DNA from: Crocodylus rhombifer
Taxonomy: Eukaryota; Chordata; Crocodylia; Crocodylidae
DNA length: 64,000 nt
NCBI GenBank assembly: GCA_038503035.1
Contig: JAVSML010001152.1
Coordinates: 687,066-751,065 of the forward strand
Direction: 5' to 3'
Part shown: positions 36,150 to 47,499 of the stretch, piece by piece
Layout of the letters: every line of letters starts with the position of its first letter
Position numbering within the stretch: the stretch's first letter is position 1
The notes under the pieces: generated by a model
The model's database searches: none
What the model saw: the letters and a program-made list of their open reading frames with translations, nothing else
Told to the model about the DNA's origin: nothing
Made by a program: the position numbers and the translations under genes

Positions 36150-36560
36150 TTACACTTCTTAAAACTGCAAATTAAAAACAATGAGTTCCACAAAACCTTC
36201 CTCAAGGTGAAAATTGCTTGTGCTTTAACCCCGTGCTCAGCTGGCTGCTTTGACAAGATTGGTATAAAGGCCTTTGAGCAATAGGGTGATATTTGACAGC
36301 CCTTTCATAATTGTGGTAAGTTGCATTGCACTTCAGTGAATATTCTGGTGGATTTGCAAATAAGATTTCATTTAGAGCAGACCATCCAAATACACATGGT
36401 TATGGTAGTTATCAGGATGCAGTAATAGCAATGCTTAGCCTTGCAAATTTGTCAAGAAAATTCACCAGCTGCAGTATAAATTCCACTCACCTGACCTTTG
36501 ATGATTGAAAATGAAACGTGCTAATGATATTGTAGTTCCCATAAAAAAATGTCTTTGTCA
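36150..36560. other. Repeat-poor block, possible conserved non-coding element
   Basis: Free of transposon hallmarks, AT-rich, with dense candidate factor sites (for example GGTATAAAGGCCTTTGAGC near 36260 and CACCAGCTGC, an E-box, near 36463). The 60-residue frame at 36326 is not a recognisable protein. Enhancer function is inference. Confidence 0.3.
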
Positions 36561-36619
36561 TGTGTGTCTAATACTTTTCAGTTTCCAAGCTATATAGAAA
36601 GATTAGTTAATTAAGCTTC

Positions 36620-36760
36620 ACAGTAATTCTGAGAGGTAAGGAAATTATTATTAATGTCATTTTATGGAAGGGGAAGATGAGGCACACAGATGTGAATGAC
36701 TTGCTCTGGTTTGTGTGTCAGAGAAAGAGCTGAAAGAATAAGGGATTTGTTCAGTGAACT
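36620..36760 (-). mobile_element. MIR-type CORE-SINE fragment (-)
   Basis: CACAGTAATTCTGAGAGG, ATTATTATTAATGTCATTTT, AGATGAGGCACACAG, GTGAATGACTTGCTC and GTGTGTCAGAGAAAGAGCTG follow antisense MIR (the familiar ATTATTCCCATTTTACAG, then GATGAGG and GACTTGCCCAAGGTCAC order). Confidence 0.7.
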
Positions 36761-37784
36761 AAAATACTGGAGATAATGGTTCAGGTTGAACTGAACAGAC
36801 CTCATTTGGGCTTTTCAGCTGGACAAAAGAACACTGCTGCGGATCATACGAAAAGAGGACTGAAAAGGAACGTCCAGGTCCTTGCATCCAGTCCCCCCAA
36901 CTGCAGGCAAGGTGTCACAAGCGTGTGCCTAAAAGAGTGACCGTGTCCACTTCAGGCCTCACAGCCAGTGACAACAACAGACCACAACATGCCACAGGAA
37001 GAGAACAAGATAGAGAAGGGCACTACCTATACCAACCCAAAAGGTTTTGTTTGACCTGAAGCTCAACATTTTAGCAGGATTTTATTACAGTTGCATTTCT
37101 TTTTTTATTCCCTTACATTTAAAAGGTTGAAAAGAAACATTTCAGCATTTCCAGAATGAAACTCTTAATTCTGAAAATGGCACAATTTCTGAACTGTTTA
37201 CACCCCCCTCCCCACTTTTTATTTCAGCTGAAGCTATTCAGCAGATACCCCAGCCAGACCCGATGCCACCAGATGCTGCTACCTGCCCAGGGCAGGCACT
37301 TTTATTCCCAGTTTTCTTCAGCAAATTTACTAATCGTTGAAAAAATGTCAGAGCTCCAGTCAGAGTCGGGGTAGGCCTCAGGCGTTCATTGATACCAAGG
37401 TAGTATTTGGACGATTCTTATGTGCCCATGATTTTTGTACATATTGCTTCATCGTAAACCCATCAACCTGCCATACGTCACAGAGATAAGGGGTCAAATT
37501 CTCAGCTGGAATAGACTAATATTGATCCACCGAGTTCAAATGGGGTTACACTGCTGCTTTGCTAAAAGACCTATCATACTAAGCAATATGAACGCATTCC
37601 TTCTTTGTACTACTCCCTGCCTAGTTCAATAGGTGTCCCTTGTGTTAGGTTTAAATTGGAAGCTCTTAAGGGCAGAGACTATACTCTTCTAGGGTGCTGG
37701 TATTAGGGCACAGTAAATTAATTAACTGTTGTAGAATAGTACTGTCCTTGACGGGGTAATTATGTGTACTGAAAGATGCATGTA
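36761..37784. other. Intergenic; one dispersed-repeat fragment
   Basis: About 37488-37560 (GGGGTCAAATTCTCAGCTGG ... GGGGTTACACTGCTGC) resembles the short dispersed repeat also seen near 14440 and 49680. Nothing else recognised. Confidence 0.4.
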
Positions 37785-38075
37785 GACAGTGACAAGGGCT
37801 GGCTGGGGCATGAGGGTGCTAAAGTGTAGCAGAGCTACCTGCTACCTAGCCCTGCACTGTAGCACCCTCATGCCTCAGCCAGCCCCGATGCCACCAGATG
37901 CTGCCACCTGGAGCCCAGAACTGACCCCCACAGACCCCCATCCAGCCCAGCCCTGCTCTGCCCCCACTCAAACTGCTGTGGTCTCAGGCACACGTGCAGA
38001 CACTGACACTGGCACAAACTGCGCCGGAGTTTATCACATGCTTTAATAGTACATGTAGATGCACCCGCAGTGCCT
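37785..38075. mobile_element. Unnamed palindromic family S, copy 1
   Basis: GGGCTGGCTGGGGCATGAGG, then GTGCTA near 37797 and TAGCACCCTCATGCCTCAGC then CAGCCCC near 37859 form an imperfect hairpin with arms of about 28 bp. After a C-rich stretch comes GGCACACGTGCAGAC, AACTGCGCCGGAGTTTATCA and ACATGTAGATGCA. The whole order is repeated at 57715-58030 in the same orientation. Confidence 0.65.
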
Positions 38076-38205
38076 TTCACACCAAGGTACTGGTCCACAA
38101 CTAGGTCTCTGCAGTATAGACACTATATTAGATAATGGTTTAAGTGGAGTGACACTCATTTAAGCTAGAAGAGGATCACACCCACTTTTTCTTAATTCTG
38201 TAAAT

Positions 38206-38499
38206 CAGGAGTGCTCAGCCTCTATGCTACAGCCCATATCTGGCCCACGGAGCCATGTCATCCAGCCTACAGGGCCAGAAATTTGGCAGCAGTGGAACAG
38301 CGCCAATTAACACTATCACCACTCCACCCTCCTGCCAAATTGCCAAGGTCCTTTTGTGGCTTTAGCTGACCCTGGTCAGCCTGTTCCCATGTGGTTGGAT
38401 TGGGCCCCAGCTAGACCAACACCGCCCAACAGATTGGGCCCTTCAACCAGATCCAGCTCACAGGCCAACCTGGCATCACTTCTCTGTCCCACATCACTG
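38206..38499. mobile_element. hAT-type element (about 294 bp)
   Basis: Begins CAGGAGTGCTCAGCCTCTAT and carries ATATCTGGCCCACGGAGCC, the usual start of many vertebrate hAT elements (CAGGGGTGGCCAACC, GGCCC type). The end, ACATCACTG, read backwards is CAGTGATGT. Flanking octamers CTGTAAAT and GTGTAGAC match at 5 of 8, consistent with an old duplication but weak alone. Confidence 0.65.
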
Positions 38500-38710
38500 G
38501 TGTAGACTAGTGTAAACTATACCATGATACACACCACTAACACTGGGGACTTCACTCATAATTCCTTTGAGTTTAAATGGAATTCAAGTGTTGAAGTGCT
38601 GCTTCACCTATAGATAATGATGATGAAATGGCATTAAATTAATAAACAATGTATTATTCTAGCCAACAACCCCAGCAACTGACTGTTGCTGATGGTTGGC
38701 TTTATGGAAA

Positions 38711-39400
38711 TTATTATAGAACTACCCAATTTCCCATCAAGAATGCTCCGTCCCTCCCCCAGCCGCTGCTGTGTTGGCCGCATCAGGCTGGGCCTGCTGT
38801 CCTCCCCATCGCTTCCCCTCCCCTGCATCTGGCCCACTCTTCCTCCCCCTACCTGTGTCAGGCCCACTCCCCATGCCCACATGGGGCCTGGGCTCACTTC
38901 TCCCCTTCCCCTACCACCACTGCTGTTGCAGTGCACCCACTCCTTCCTCCCCGTGTTGGGCCCGCTCCTCCCCCCACCACCGCCAGGTTGGCCCTGCAGG
39001 TAGAGATGATGGGAGGAGGGAGGGGCAGGCTTCCCTCCCCCACACCACCATCACCATCAAGTCCAAGAAGCAAGGCAGGGGGTGAGGCCAGTTCCAGTGG
39101 CCTGTCCCCCCCACCCACTCCATTGTCATCACCTGCAGGGAGAAGGGCAGGCGGGTGAGGCCAGCACTGTTGGCCTCGCCCCCCCGTTCCATCTGCTCCA
39201 TTGCTGTTGCCTCCAGGGAGTGGCGGCGAGGCCAGCTGCCCCCTGCTTCATTCCCTGTGTCCCTGCCATCATGATGGCACATTGCCACCTGTCCAGACAC
39301 TTCTTCGCACTCTGATTGCCTGTCTGTCGGCCAATCGAAGTGCAAATAATGTAGTATGGACAGACAGACAGACAGATGAAGGCTTTTATAATATTAGAAT
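38711..39400 (-). mobile_element. Unnamed GC-rich family T, copy 1 (-)
   Basis: On the minus strand it starts ATTATAAAAGCCTTC, followed by a (CTGT)n run (plus strand 39359-39376), a long GC-rich body and the end TTCTTGATGGGAAATTG, GGTAGTTCTA. The same start, tetranucleotide run and end occur in the plus-strand copy at 44338-45024. Its GC-rich body creates a 169-residue plus-strand frame that is not a gene. Confidence 0.65.
39359..39376. repeat. (GACA)n microsatellite
   Basis: Four and a half GACA units next to the terminus of family T copy 1. A matching CTGT run sits at the equivalent place in copy 2. Confidence 0.9.
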
Positions 39401-41549
39401 TATTAAAGCCAATAAATACTATGATAGGCAGGACAACCGCCCTACCTTGGAAACCCATTACTTGTATGTAATAGGTCTAAGATCTATAGAAATTATAGCT
39501 ACATGGAACAGGGTGTTAAGGAGGCCCATTCAGATATGGAAAAAGAAGAATATTTACCTATATGTTGGTATGGGAAAAAAACGTATAATAATCCAAACTA
39601 GTGTTTAAAAAAAAAAACAGTGTTTTATTAACAAGCTGACTCCCTGTAAGGAAAATGACTATCTTGAACTTGCCTGGAAGGTAATATAATTCCACCTGCT
39701 AATAGAGACACCTTGAACCGCCAAAGCCCATGGGCTATATCTACAAGTTCTTCACCTACTCTGGGGAACATTCTGGAACATATGTCAGACAGAAGCAGAG
39801 AGCTTCAGGCTGTGACAAAGAAAAAGGACTGTTTCTGCCACCCCCTAGGTAATATTTTATTATTCAGGATGTTATGCTTTTTGCCAGCTACCTGATGATT
39901 TCCATTACATATGTCTAGTCATATTTAATTTTACATATATCCTTTGTATTATTATTTTTCTACTTTTCACATTTAACATTACAATAAAATACTCTGGTTT
40001 CTATGAAGGCCTTGGAACATTACCTGCAGTATTTACTAAGGGAGAGAGAAATTGAATACTGGGCTCAGGAATCCCCAGCCAGGAGCAGAGCAGCTTCTAG
40101 GCCAGCCCTCAGTAGCTTCTAATAGTGGAAGTCAGGGTCTATGGCAATAATTTATTCTATGTCTTAATAATTAGTGCTAGATCTATCCCCAAGCCAGATA
40201 TATCCACTAATAAAGAATGCTAGAGGGCATTGTCATGGCTTCTCTTAAGCCTTTTATGGAAGAGAGATTTTTTGACATGTAATGCAACCTAGCCGCCAGC
40301 TCTGGCCTGATGGTCACTACTAATAACCTTTGGGTCATCAAAAGATTGGTTTTGAGCAGGATTTATATATAAGGTGATCTGCTTGAAAAAAAATACATGT
40401 TTCTATTGCTGTTTGAGCACTTTCAGGTTAATTGTTATTTAAGATCATTGCAGCGTTTGCACCATGTTTGCACATTTTTCTTATTTATTTAGGGTAGTGC
40501 CTAGAAACTGATCAAGCCTGGGACCCCATTGTCCTTAGAAATGTCGAGACACAGAGTAACTGACAGGGTCTGCCAGAAATATCTTCCAGTATAAAGGGTG
40601 CCAAGAGCAAGTTTCTTTATCTCATTTTGAGATGAAACATGTTCTTAACACAGTGTTTAGGAAAGTGTCAGGGAAACAGTCTGCATGATTTGTATTGGTC
40701 TGAAAATTCATATAGACTGGTATCTAATACAAATACTTTGGTAGCAGGAAAAATTCATTAAGCAATACGTGCCAATGCCTCAAGTACCCCAGACTAAAAG
40801 CTGTGTTTCTAAAGGACAATGGAGACTCACTTTCACAAGTGCAAATCTCTTGGTTTTTCTCATTTTCTAAACCCAAGAATTTCAGACAAGAATCCATCTA
40901 ACCGTTAATTTCCCTTGTATTCGTAGTCTCATTCTTGTCTTTTTTTATCAATCAGGTAGAAATCATGAATAGCGCCTGCATGCTGGGTATGCATTTTCAT
41001 CCTATGGAATAAGGTGCTTTTGTGCACTCACTCTTTTTCTCTCTCTCACTACACGTGCACTTTGGAAGGTCATTTCCTGCTGGGTCTCTAGATCTGTGTT
41101 ATTACTGATTCTGTTTGTTTCTGCCTTCTTGCCAAGGCTTTGTGCCTGCCTTTGTTAGATCCATCCAGAGGGGGCTGTGTCAGTCTAAGAGCTATGTATG
41201 AGGGGCCTCCTGGTTTAACAGCTAGGTCCTGATCCTGCATTATGATCCGTATGAGCAGGCTACTCCATCAGCATGAAGCATTACTTCTTGAGCATCTACA
41301 TGGATGCAGTAACCTCCACTGCGTGTATTTACCAATGTAGGGTCAAGGGCTTAGTCTTCTGAATAGTCCCAGGGAAATCAGTAAGACCTTTGGTGCAAGT
41401 TCACTGATGTGAGCAAGGCTTGCATAATGGTGCCTCCTGTGTTACCACATACAGGGTGAATTCCTGGCCCTCTCAATGTCAGAGGGCTCTTTTTGCCATT
41501 GACATTCATGAGGCTAGGATTTCACTTGTGATGTTTTTTCCCTGAGCTT
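39401..41549. other. Intergenic; one interspersed-repeat fragment
   Basis: About 40489-40570 (GGGTAGTGCCTAGAAACTGA, then CAAGCCTGGGACCCCATTGT) matches a widespread amniote interspersed repeat with the GGGCCCCATTGTGCTAGGC motif; its class is not certain to me. The rest is unrecognised. Confidence 0.45.
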
Positions 41550-41830
41550 AAAGATCTTCAATTATTTGCCCAAATGGAAAAGGGTTGACAAATACGATAA
41601 GATGTAAGTCGGGTGACGTAAAGATTTGTGACAAGCGTTTATTTAATGACTATCAGAGCTGCAAACAATGAACTTCACTTGCTGAGATTATCAAGAAGCA
41701 TTTTGGAGGTACCCTGAACTGGATGCATCAGCAAATGTTTGCAGCATTGTAAAATGTTTTTAAGTCAACAGACCACAAGCAAACTTATATGCAGACATCA
41801 AGAAAAGATGTTTGACTGATGCCTTTGCTA
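41550..41830. other. Repeat-poor block, possible conserved non-coding element
   Basis: AT-rich, no inverted repeats or transposon ends, with several factor-like sites (GATAAGATG, GTGACGTAA, a CRE-like core). Conservation is inferred from appearance only. Confidence 0.25.
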
Positions 41831-42592
41831 GTGCCTTTAGAATATGGAATATACTCATAAGGCCAGCAAGAGAATAAGCTACATTTTGTCAGGAATTGGC
41901 TGTTGTTTGCTGTGTGCTGAGTGCATGCAGATCTCCCTCAATGGAGGGCATAAGAAAATGGGAAATCACTCTCTGAAAGTTGCCAGGCTCACATTGCCTC
42001 TTTACAGTAGAGCATGGATGAGCAAGCCACCTCTCATTATCACTTCCATCTCTCACGCTGTCTTTTGTAGTGTGATAAAGAATTAGGTTTAGCAAATTAG
42101 GTGAGGGAAAAGGAATTTGGAAATGACACCCCTGATGATTGATGATACTAATAAGTCCTGTGGCTAGAAAATCCACTCCCCCCCACCCTAAAAAAAACCC
42201 ACATGCACACACAGAGTTTGAACATCAGCCTCACTGTATAGAATAGAGAGGTAGACAGACAGGTAGATAGATAGACTAAGGCTCTGAGGGAAAAAGGCAA
42301 AAAAATCTCATTGCAATTTTAATTAATGTAGCTTAATAATTAACATATATCACCTCTCCACCTAAACATAAACATCTAGCAAGATATGCTTATATAATGT
42401 GTACCTATTATATGTATACCATATGCACATGTAATGTATATGAGCATGTAATATAGTTTTATACGTATATACACACACACACACCTATATATAAAATCTG
42501 AAACAACACTCCCATGCATATGCTTTTTCCCTTCCAGAGAAGTAAGTATAAACTTATGACAGCTGTTAGTTACATTGTTCACCTGGAAAGGC

Positions 42593-42843
42593 CAAGCAGC
42601 CCCTGCTCAATGTTGTTTCACTTAGCGCTATTTTGCTATAACACTCATTTTAAATTGATACCTGGTTCCTCATAGTGCTCAGCAAGTTTCATTATAACGC
42701 TTGTGGTCACCTTATTGGGAGATTAAAAACACTTGTGGTCACCATCTTGGATCATCAAAAATGTTCAGTTTCACTTAACACTCATTTTGCTTAATGCTCA
42801 TTTTTTCAAGAACCAATTAAGAATGCTAAGTGGGGGTTGCCTG
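42593..42843. mobile_element. Tigger/pogo-like MITE
   Basis: Left end CAAGCAGCCCCTGCTCAAT, right end read backwards CAGGCAACCCCCACTTAGC. Inner TTCACTTAGCGC and TTCACTTAACACTC motifs repeat. TA follows the right end (42844-42845) as expected for pogo; the left dinucleotide has changed. 251 bp, non-coding. Confidence 0.6.
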
Positions 42844-43255
42844 TAGTTAGAGCTCAGCCTTCAAAGGTACTTGGGTGTTGCAATGCTGAGCAGCTCAGCA
42901 CTTAGACACTCGGCTGCCTATAGTTCTCAGCTCTGTCAAGTACCTTGGCTCCCCGTATAACACATTAGGAGAGAGAGGAACCGAAGGGAAGGATTTTTAA
43001 AAACTGAGTGAAGGCAGCCTAAGCAAGCAGGACAGAAATGCAGAGTGCTAGGGCAGGGCTTAGGCATCTAACTTGGCCAAAGAAAAGTGATTGGCCCTAG
43101 CCAGGTAGGTTTCTGAGAAGTATTTGACTAATTGAATAGATATGTGCATAGCCAGCAATCTTGTCTATTGCAGCTGGTACCATGGTTTGACACAGAACAA
43201 AGATCGAGCCTGACACCACCCAAATGTAATGTTTCTGCAGCCAACTAGTGACTAA

Positions 43256-44227
43256 GGATGCCTACAAACGTTCTCCAAGGCATTCTAATTAGGGCTGTGC
43301 AAAGCTTTGCTCCCTTGTTCGATTGGATAGAGATTTGACCTGATTTGGTGGTCGAATCTCCAAATCAGAATCGAATCAGGAGACCCTTTAATCTCTTCAA
43401 ATTGAATTAGAACCTCCAAATTGATTCAGAGAGATTCAGAAAGATTCCGCAATTCGGACATAGAGACAGCTTTAAATGTTTTTTCTATGTACCTCAAGGT
43501 ACCAGGCAGCTCATGAACACTGCAATGGTGGGGTGGATGGAGTGCCTCACAGAAGTACGGGGGGCTCCCCAGTGTGCTTGGCAGCAGCCCCAGAAGTGGA
43601 TCAAAAGTGCTTCCAGTCCACTTCCGGGTTCAGAGCCAAGCACACAGGGAGTGGGGGGGGCCTGCACTCTTGTGGGATACTCCATGCACCCCAGTATCAC
43701 AGCGTTCATGAGCTGTGCCTGGTACCTTAAGGTTGTAGAAAAAACATTTAAAGCTGTGTCTATGGCTGAATCACTGATTCTCTGAATCTTCAGATTCAGC
43801 CGAATTTAACTGGGGACAGTGATCTGAATCAATTAATCGAATCACTCTCCCTGATTCAGGCCAAGTCCGAATCTGAATTGAATAGGGCCCATTTTGCACA
43901 CCCCTAATTCTAATTAGAATGCATCAGAGCAGACTCAATTAATTGATTAATCAAGGCTGCTGCAGCCTTCTAATTAGAATATTCCAGTATGCCACACCAC
44001 CACATAAATTAAGTGTCCCATGTTTCAAAACAGCCATGGGGGTGCTTTAACTAAAACTCATCAAATGAACCTTAGTTAAAGCGCTCTCATGGCCATTTTG
44101 AAATGCAGGATACATAATACATGTGACGCTGCAGCTTTTTAATTAGAACAGCTGTCTGGGAGCTGCTCTAATTGAAATGCATCCCCCCCCCCCTCACCAC
44201 CACCCTAGAGCACATGTATAGACACCC
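43256..44227. mobile_element. Harbinger-like element carrying a nested hAT
   Basis: Terminal inverted repeats: GGATGCCTACAAACG on the left and, read backwards, GGGTGTCTATACATGTG on the right, flanked by TAA on both sides (43253-43255 and 44228-44230). A 3-bp TAA duplication fits PIF/Harbinger. Inside are CATTCTAATTAGAATGCATC (rejoined across the nested insert) and a large inverted pair, GCTTTAACTAAAACTCATCA with TGAACCTTAGTTAAAGCG. A hAT element occupies 43290-43906. Without it the host is about 347 bp. Relatives: 4975-5051 and 55499-55775. Confidence 0.7.
43290..43906. mobile_element. hAT-type foldback element (617 bp), near-complete palindrome
   Basis: Ends TAGGGCTGTGCAAAG and, read backwards, TAGGGGTGTGCAAAA. 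Identical octamers ATTCTAAT flank it (43282-43289 and 43907-43914), the 8-bp duplication of hAT elements. The two halves are inverted copies: AGCTTTAAATGTTTTTTCTA near 43470 and, read backwards, near 43758, then AAGGTACCAGGC and AGCTCATGAAC in both, and GTGTGCTTGGC facing GCCAAGCACAC at the centre. The outer third of each arm is dense in GATTC/GAATC motifs, probably transposase-binding repeats. Frames on both strands mirror each other; none encodes a transposase. Confidence 0.9.
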
Positions 44228-44337
44228 TAATAAGTTCCACTCCACAAGTAACTGCCTTGAAGTCTCGTTCTACTCTTTCAGAGCAGAGTCTGGTAAGGTT
44301 CGTGATACACATAGGTTTGGGGCCAGACGATCTATAG

Positions 44338-45024
44338 ATATAAAGAGCTTAGTCTGTCTGTCTGTGTGTCTGTCTGTCTGTAATGCTTTTGGCCAACTGT
44401 GCATGTGGCACCGAGAAAGCGAGCGGGAATTGGCTGCACAGGCCTGGACTGCATGGGCCCAAGGTTGAGCTGTCGCCAGGGAAGTTTGTGACGGAGGCAA
44501 ACAAGCCCCGACTGCCTGAGCAGCAGGGCTTCCCCAAGTCTCCCTGCCTCAGGGTAAAGGGGGGTGGTTACAGTGGCTGCTTGTCCCTGATGCCCTCCCC
44601 CCCCAAACAGCCAGCAGCGAGGGGAAGGCAGCGGGCAGGGAGGGAAGGAGGGAAGCGGGGTGGGAGGAGACAAAGGGATGGTCACGGTGGTGGCTGATGT
44701 CAGGGCCAGGCAGTGGGAAGGGAGAGCGGGGAGCAGGAAGGGGGCCCCAACAACAGCTGGCAGGGAGGGGGAGGCAGCAGGGAGGGAAGGATGGGAGCAG
44801 GGAGGGGAAGGGCGGCAGGAGGGAAGCCCCGCGGTGAGGTGGAGGCAGGTAGGGGAAAGGAGCCCCTGTGCCAGATGCTGGAGGAGGAGGAGGAGGAGGA
44901 GGCAGTGGCAGAGGGAGTTTTTACATGGCTGGCCCCAAAGGGTGAGCAGGAGCCGAGGGGGGGACCATGTAAACACGCCCTGAAATCCATCTTTCTTGAT
45001 AGGCAATTAGCTAGTTGTTCTACA
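44338..45024 (+). mobile_element. Unnamed GC-rich family T, copy 2 (+)
   Basis: Starts ATATAAAGAGCTTAG, then a CTGT run (44353-44381), a purine-rich GC-rich body with a (GGA)n tract near 44880-44902, and ends TTCTTGATAGGCAATTAG, CTAGTTGTTCTACA. TATAG flanks it at 44333-44337 and 45025-45029, a possible 5-bp duplication. The longest open frame in the window (224 residues, minus strand, 44332-45006) lies within it but is a low-complexity leucine/proline/serine string. Confidence 0.65.
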
Positions 45025-46154
45025 TATAGTCTCTGTTAAACCACAGTTTGCCCACTGATCAATAGAAGCCTGATACTCATCTCAGTTCATGGCTAAATAT
45101 TTCTACCATGTAGCTTTTGGCACAACTGTGACCTATCAGCACCCTTAAAATAGAGTTCTCAACTGGACTTCCTCAGACAAGCTTTCTGCTGTTTCATTGG
45201 ACTGGCTCTTTCTTTCCTAAAAGAAAGAATGATCACCAAGACTGCAAATGTTTAGCCTGTAAAATGTTGTGATAGCCTGGAAATTATTTGATTCACTATA
45301 CAGTTAATGGCAATATATTTATGATGTCATTGTACTAACAAGTTAAGCCCAGATTCACAAATATATTTAGGCATCTTACCATTGATGTCATTATTAATTT
45401 AGGCATCTAAGCAGGAGTCAGGACTCTCAAAGGGTATGTCTACTCCATGTCCCTGTCCTGCTGAGGGTGCCTGCTTTTGAGCATCTTCCACCTGCTCACA
45501 CTCATTACCAAACCTAGAAATACAGTGGTGAAGTTGTTCTGGGGGCATCCCCTGTCTGCTTTCATGTCCCCAGACCAGTTCCACTGCCACAGTTCTGAGT
45601 TTGGTACATCCGAACAGGAGTGGATGAGTGGGGTATACTCAAAAGCAGACACCTCTGGTGGTGCAGTACAGACATATCATTATGCTCCTAACCCTGTCCT
45701 GAAGGAAGTAGTCTACACTGAGGTTCTGCAACAGATTTAGGGGCTCACCTGAGTTCGGCCTTTCTTATGAAAGACAGAGCAAGAATCCCCTTTATCCATT
45801 TCACTGGAGGAAAAAGGACCTCTAGGTGTTAGTATACATGCATGCAGTTCCCTTCTCTGTCAGATTTCTCCATGGCTAAGGAGAAATAACTTTAAATTAT
45901 GGTTAAATAACTTTTAACACTATGGTGTTCTGGGCTGAAGCACTTGCTCATCATACTCTCTTGTTCCATTTTTGCCTAAGTAGAAAAAAAATACACCTTA
46001 GGGAGGGACTGAAATCTCTGCAGGCTTTCCCACATCTGAGGTGAGTGTCACAAGCACCAGGTTGTACGGGGCTCTCTTTCTCTTGTTAATCCAATGAATA
46101 TTTAATTATTTAATGTAACAGCCTCAGCAGGATAGAAAGCCTCTCTCCAAATAC
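45025..46154. other. Intergenic; dispersed-repeat fragment
   Basis: About 45345-45440 (CCAGATTCACAAATATATTT, TTAGGCATCTTACC) looks like a short dispersed repeat with paired TTTAGGCATC motifs. No gene. Confidence 0.4.
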
Positions 46155-46310
46155 CCCGTACCCAGTGGTTAGGTTACTCTCCCAGGAGTGCTTTCTCCTA
46201 GCTCCCTACAGAGGAGAGAACATGAGGTCAGGTTACTGCTGGGAATGAGGTAGAGTTGGGATTAGGCCCTGGGTTTTCTGTGTGCATGCTCTAATCACTG
46301 GGAGACTGAG
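46155..46310. mobile_element. tRNA-like SINE units in inverted pair
   Basis: CCAGTGGTTAGGTTACTCTC on the plus strand and CCAGTGATTAGAGCATGC read backwards from about 46303 both resemble a tRNA D arm (A box). The second continues into CAGGGCCTAATCCC, a decayed B-box region. They face each other about 100 bp apart. Consistent with two tRNA-derived SINE fragments or a palindromic SINE-like repeat. Confidence 0.45.
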
Positions 46311-47499
46311 TGGAGGAAAGGCCCACTTCTAGCTGTGCTTTGTCCGTGGTTAGGATCTGCTCTGAGGACACCTACCAGATGCACCCTGCAGGTGAGACAG
46401 GGTAACACCTGGTTTGTGCCTATCTGTGAGGTCTGGGCATGAGAAAGTCAGCTCAGAAGTCTCAGGATCTAGTTGGTTTTGTGTATGACCACCAGAGACA
46501 TTTATGGCTATATCTCATATACATATCCCATATAAACAGACACCCAAAAAGACGCATGTGTCTATTTCCCATCTAATTCCCCCTGTAGATGTCAAATCCA
46601 ACCGTCTGATCCTCAAAATCCCTATTCAGCTGCCACTTAAGCCTGGAGTCTGGCTGAACCTCTAAAGATCTGGTTGTGAACATGCTCCGAAGCACTCTCG
46701 TCTTCACAGGACCAGGCATTTTGGCAGCTAGCTCTCACCCAAGTGCTTTCAGAATCCAACGCGAGGCATTCCTCCCTGCACCTGCCCGGAGCGGGTAGAG
46801 CCAGATCTCTGAGCACACCCAGGAGACCAGGCTTCACACAAAACACAGCAGATGATGGCCCCCAGCTCCTTCATCTCAGGCATCAATGGTTACAGCATAC
46901 ATCTAAAGGCACAGCTGGGCAGCTCCGCACCCCAGGCAGCCATGCGGTGCCCCGGGCAGTGCCGGCTGCTCTGGTGCCAATTGCACTGGTGCGACCATCT
47001 ACCACTGCAGTCATGGCTATATGTTTCTTCCTCCACAAAAACAGACAGCACCTGGAACTGCTGCCCCAGTCAACCCCACTCACTGCACACATCCAGAACG
47101 TGCACGTGCCAGCTGGGTTTTCTCCTCTACCTCAAAGGATTTAAGCCCACCTTTCCCCTCTCCCAGCAGAGCAGCCTAACCACCAGCCTATAGGCAATTT
47201 TTTAACCCCTAGAGACTTTCCGGATTCAAGGAAGTGCTGCCTTGAAGCCCAGAGTAAGGGGTGTGAGTGGTGGGATCTGAAACACCTTCGCATTGCCTAT
47301 GGGCTGCCTTAGACAGCTCCCCACTCGGCACATTGGCTGCTTTGAAATGTCTTCTTAGGAGCTCACCACTTCCCAAGCATTGCCTAGGGAACTCAGGTGC
47401 CTCATTCAGATCAGTTGATTCTACGAGCAGAAGCAGGACTGAGATACGCACTGGGTAAAGGACCGCACAAGGTGCTAGGCAGCAAATAACTCACTGTGA
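46311..47499. other. Intergenic; tRNA-like fragment near 47140-47200
   Basis: Minus strand near 47195 reads GGCTGGTGGTTAGGCTGCTC, resembling the SINE at 46155. Open frames of up to 133 residues (46743-47144) overlap in several frames and show no domain. No gene called. Confidence 0.4.

Noticed and set aside
38649..39345. GC-rich 38.7-39.3 kb as a CpG-island promoter
   Set aside because: It is C/G-rich with few CpG dinucleotides and coincides with a repeat element that recurs at 44.3 kb.
44172..44227. C-run at the right end of the Harbinger-like element as a separate feature
   Set aside because: Homopolymer inside the element terminus; no independent function visible.
44332..45006. Longest open frame in the window, 224 residues, minus strand
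   Set aside because: It lies inside a GC-rich transposable element, is a low-complexity L/P/S string and has no domain. The sister element at 38711-39400 has a comparable antisense frame, so the frame reflects base composition.
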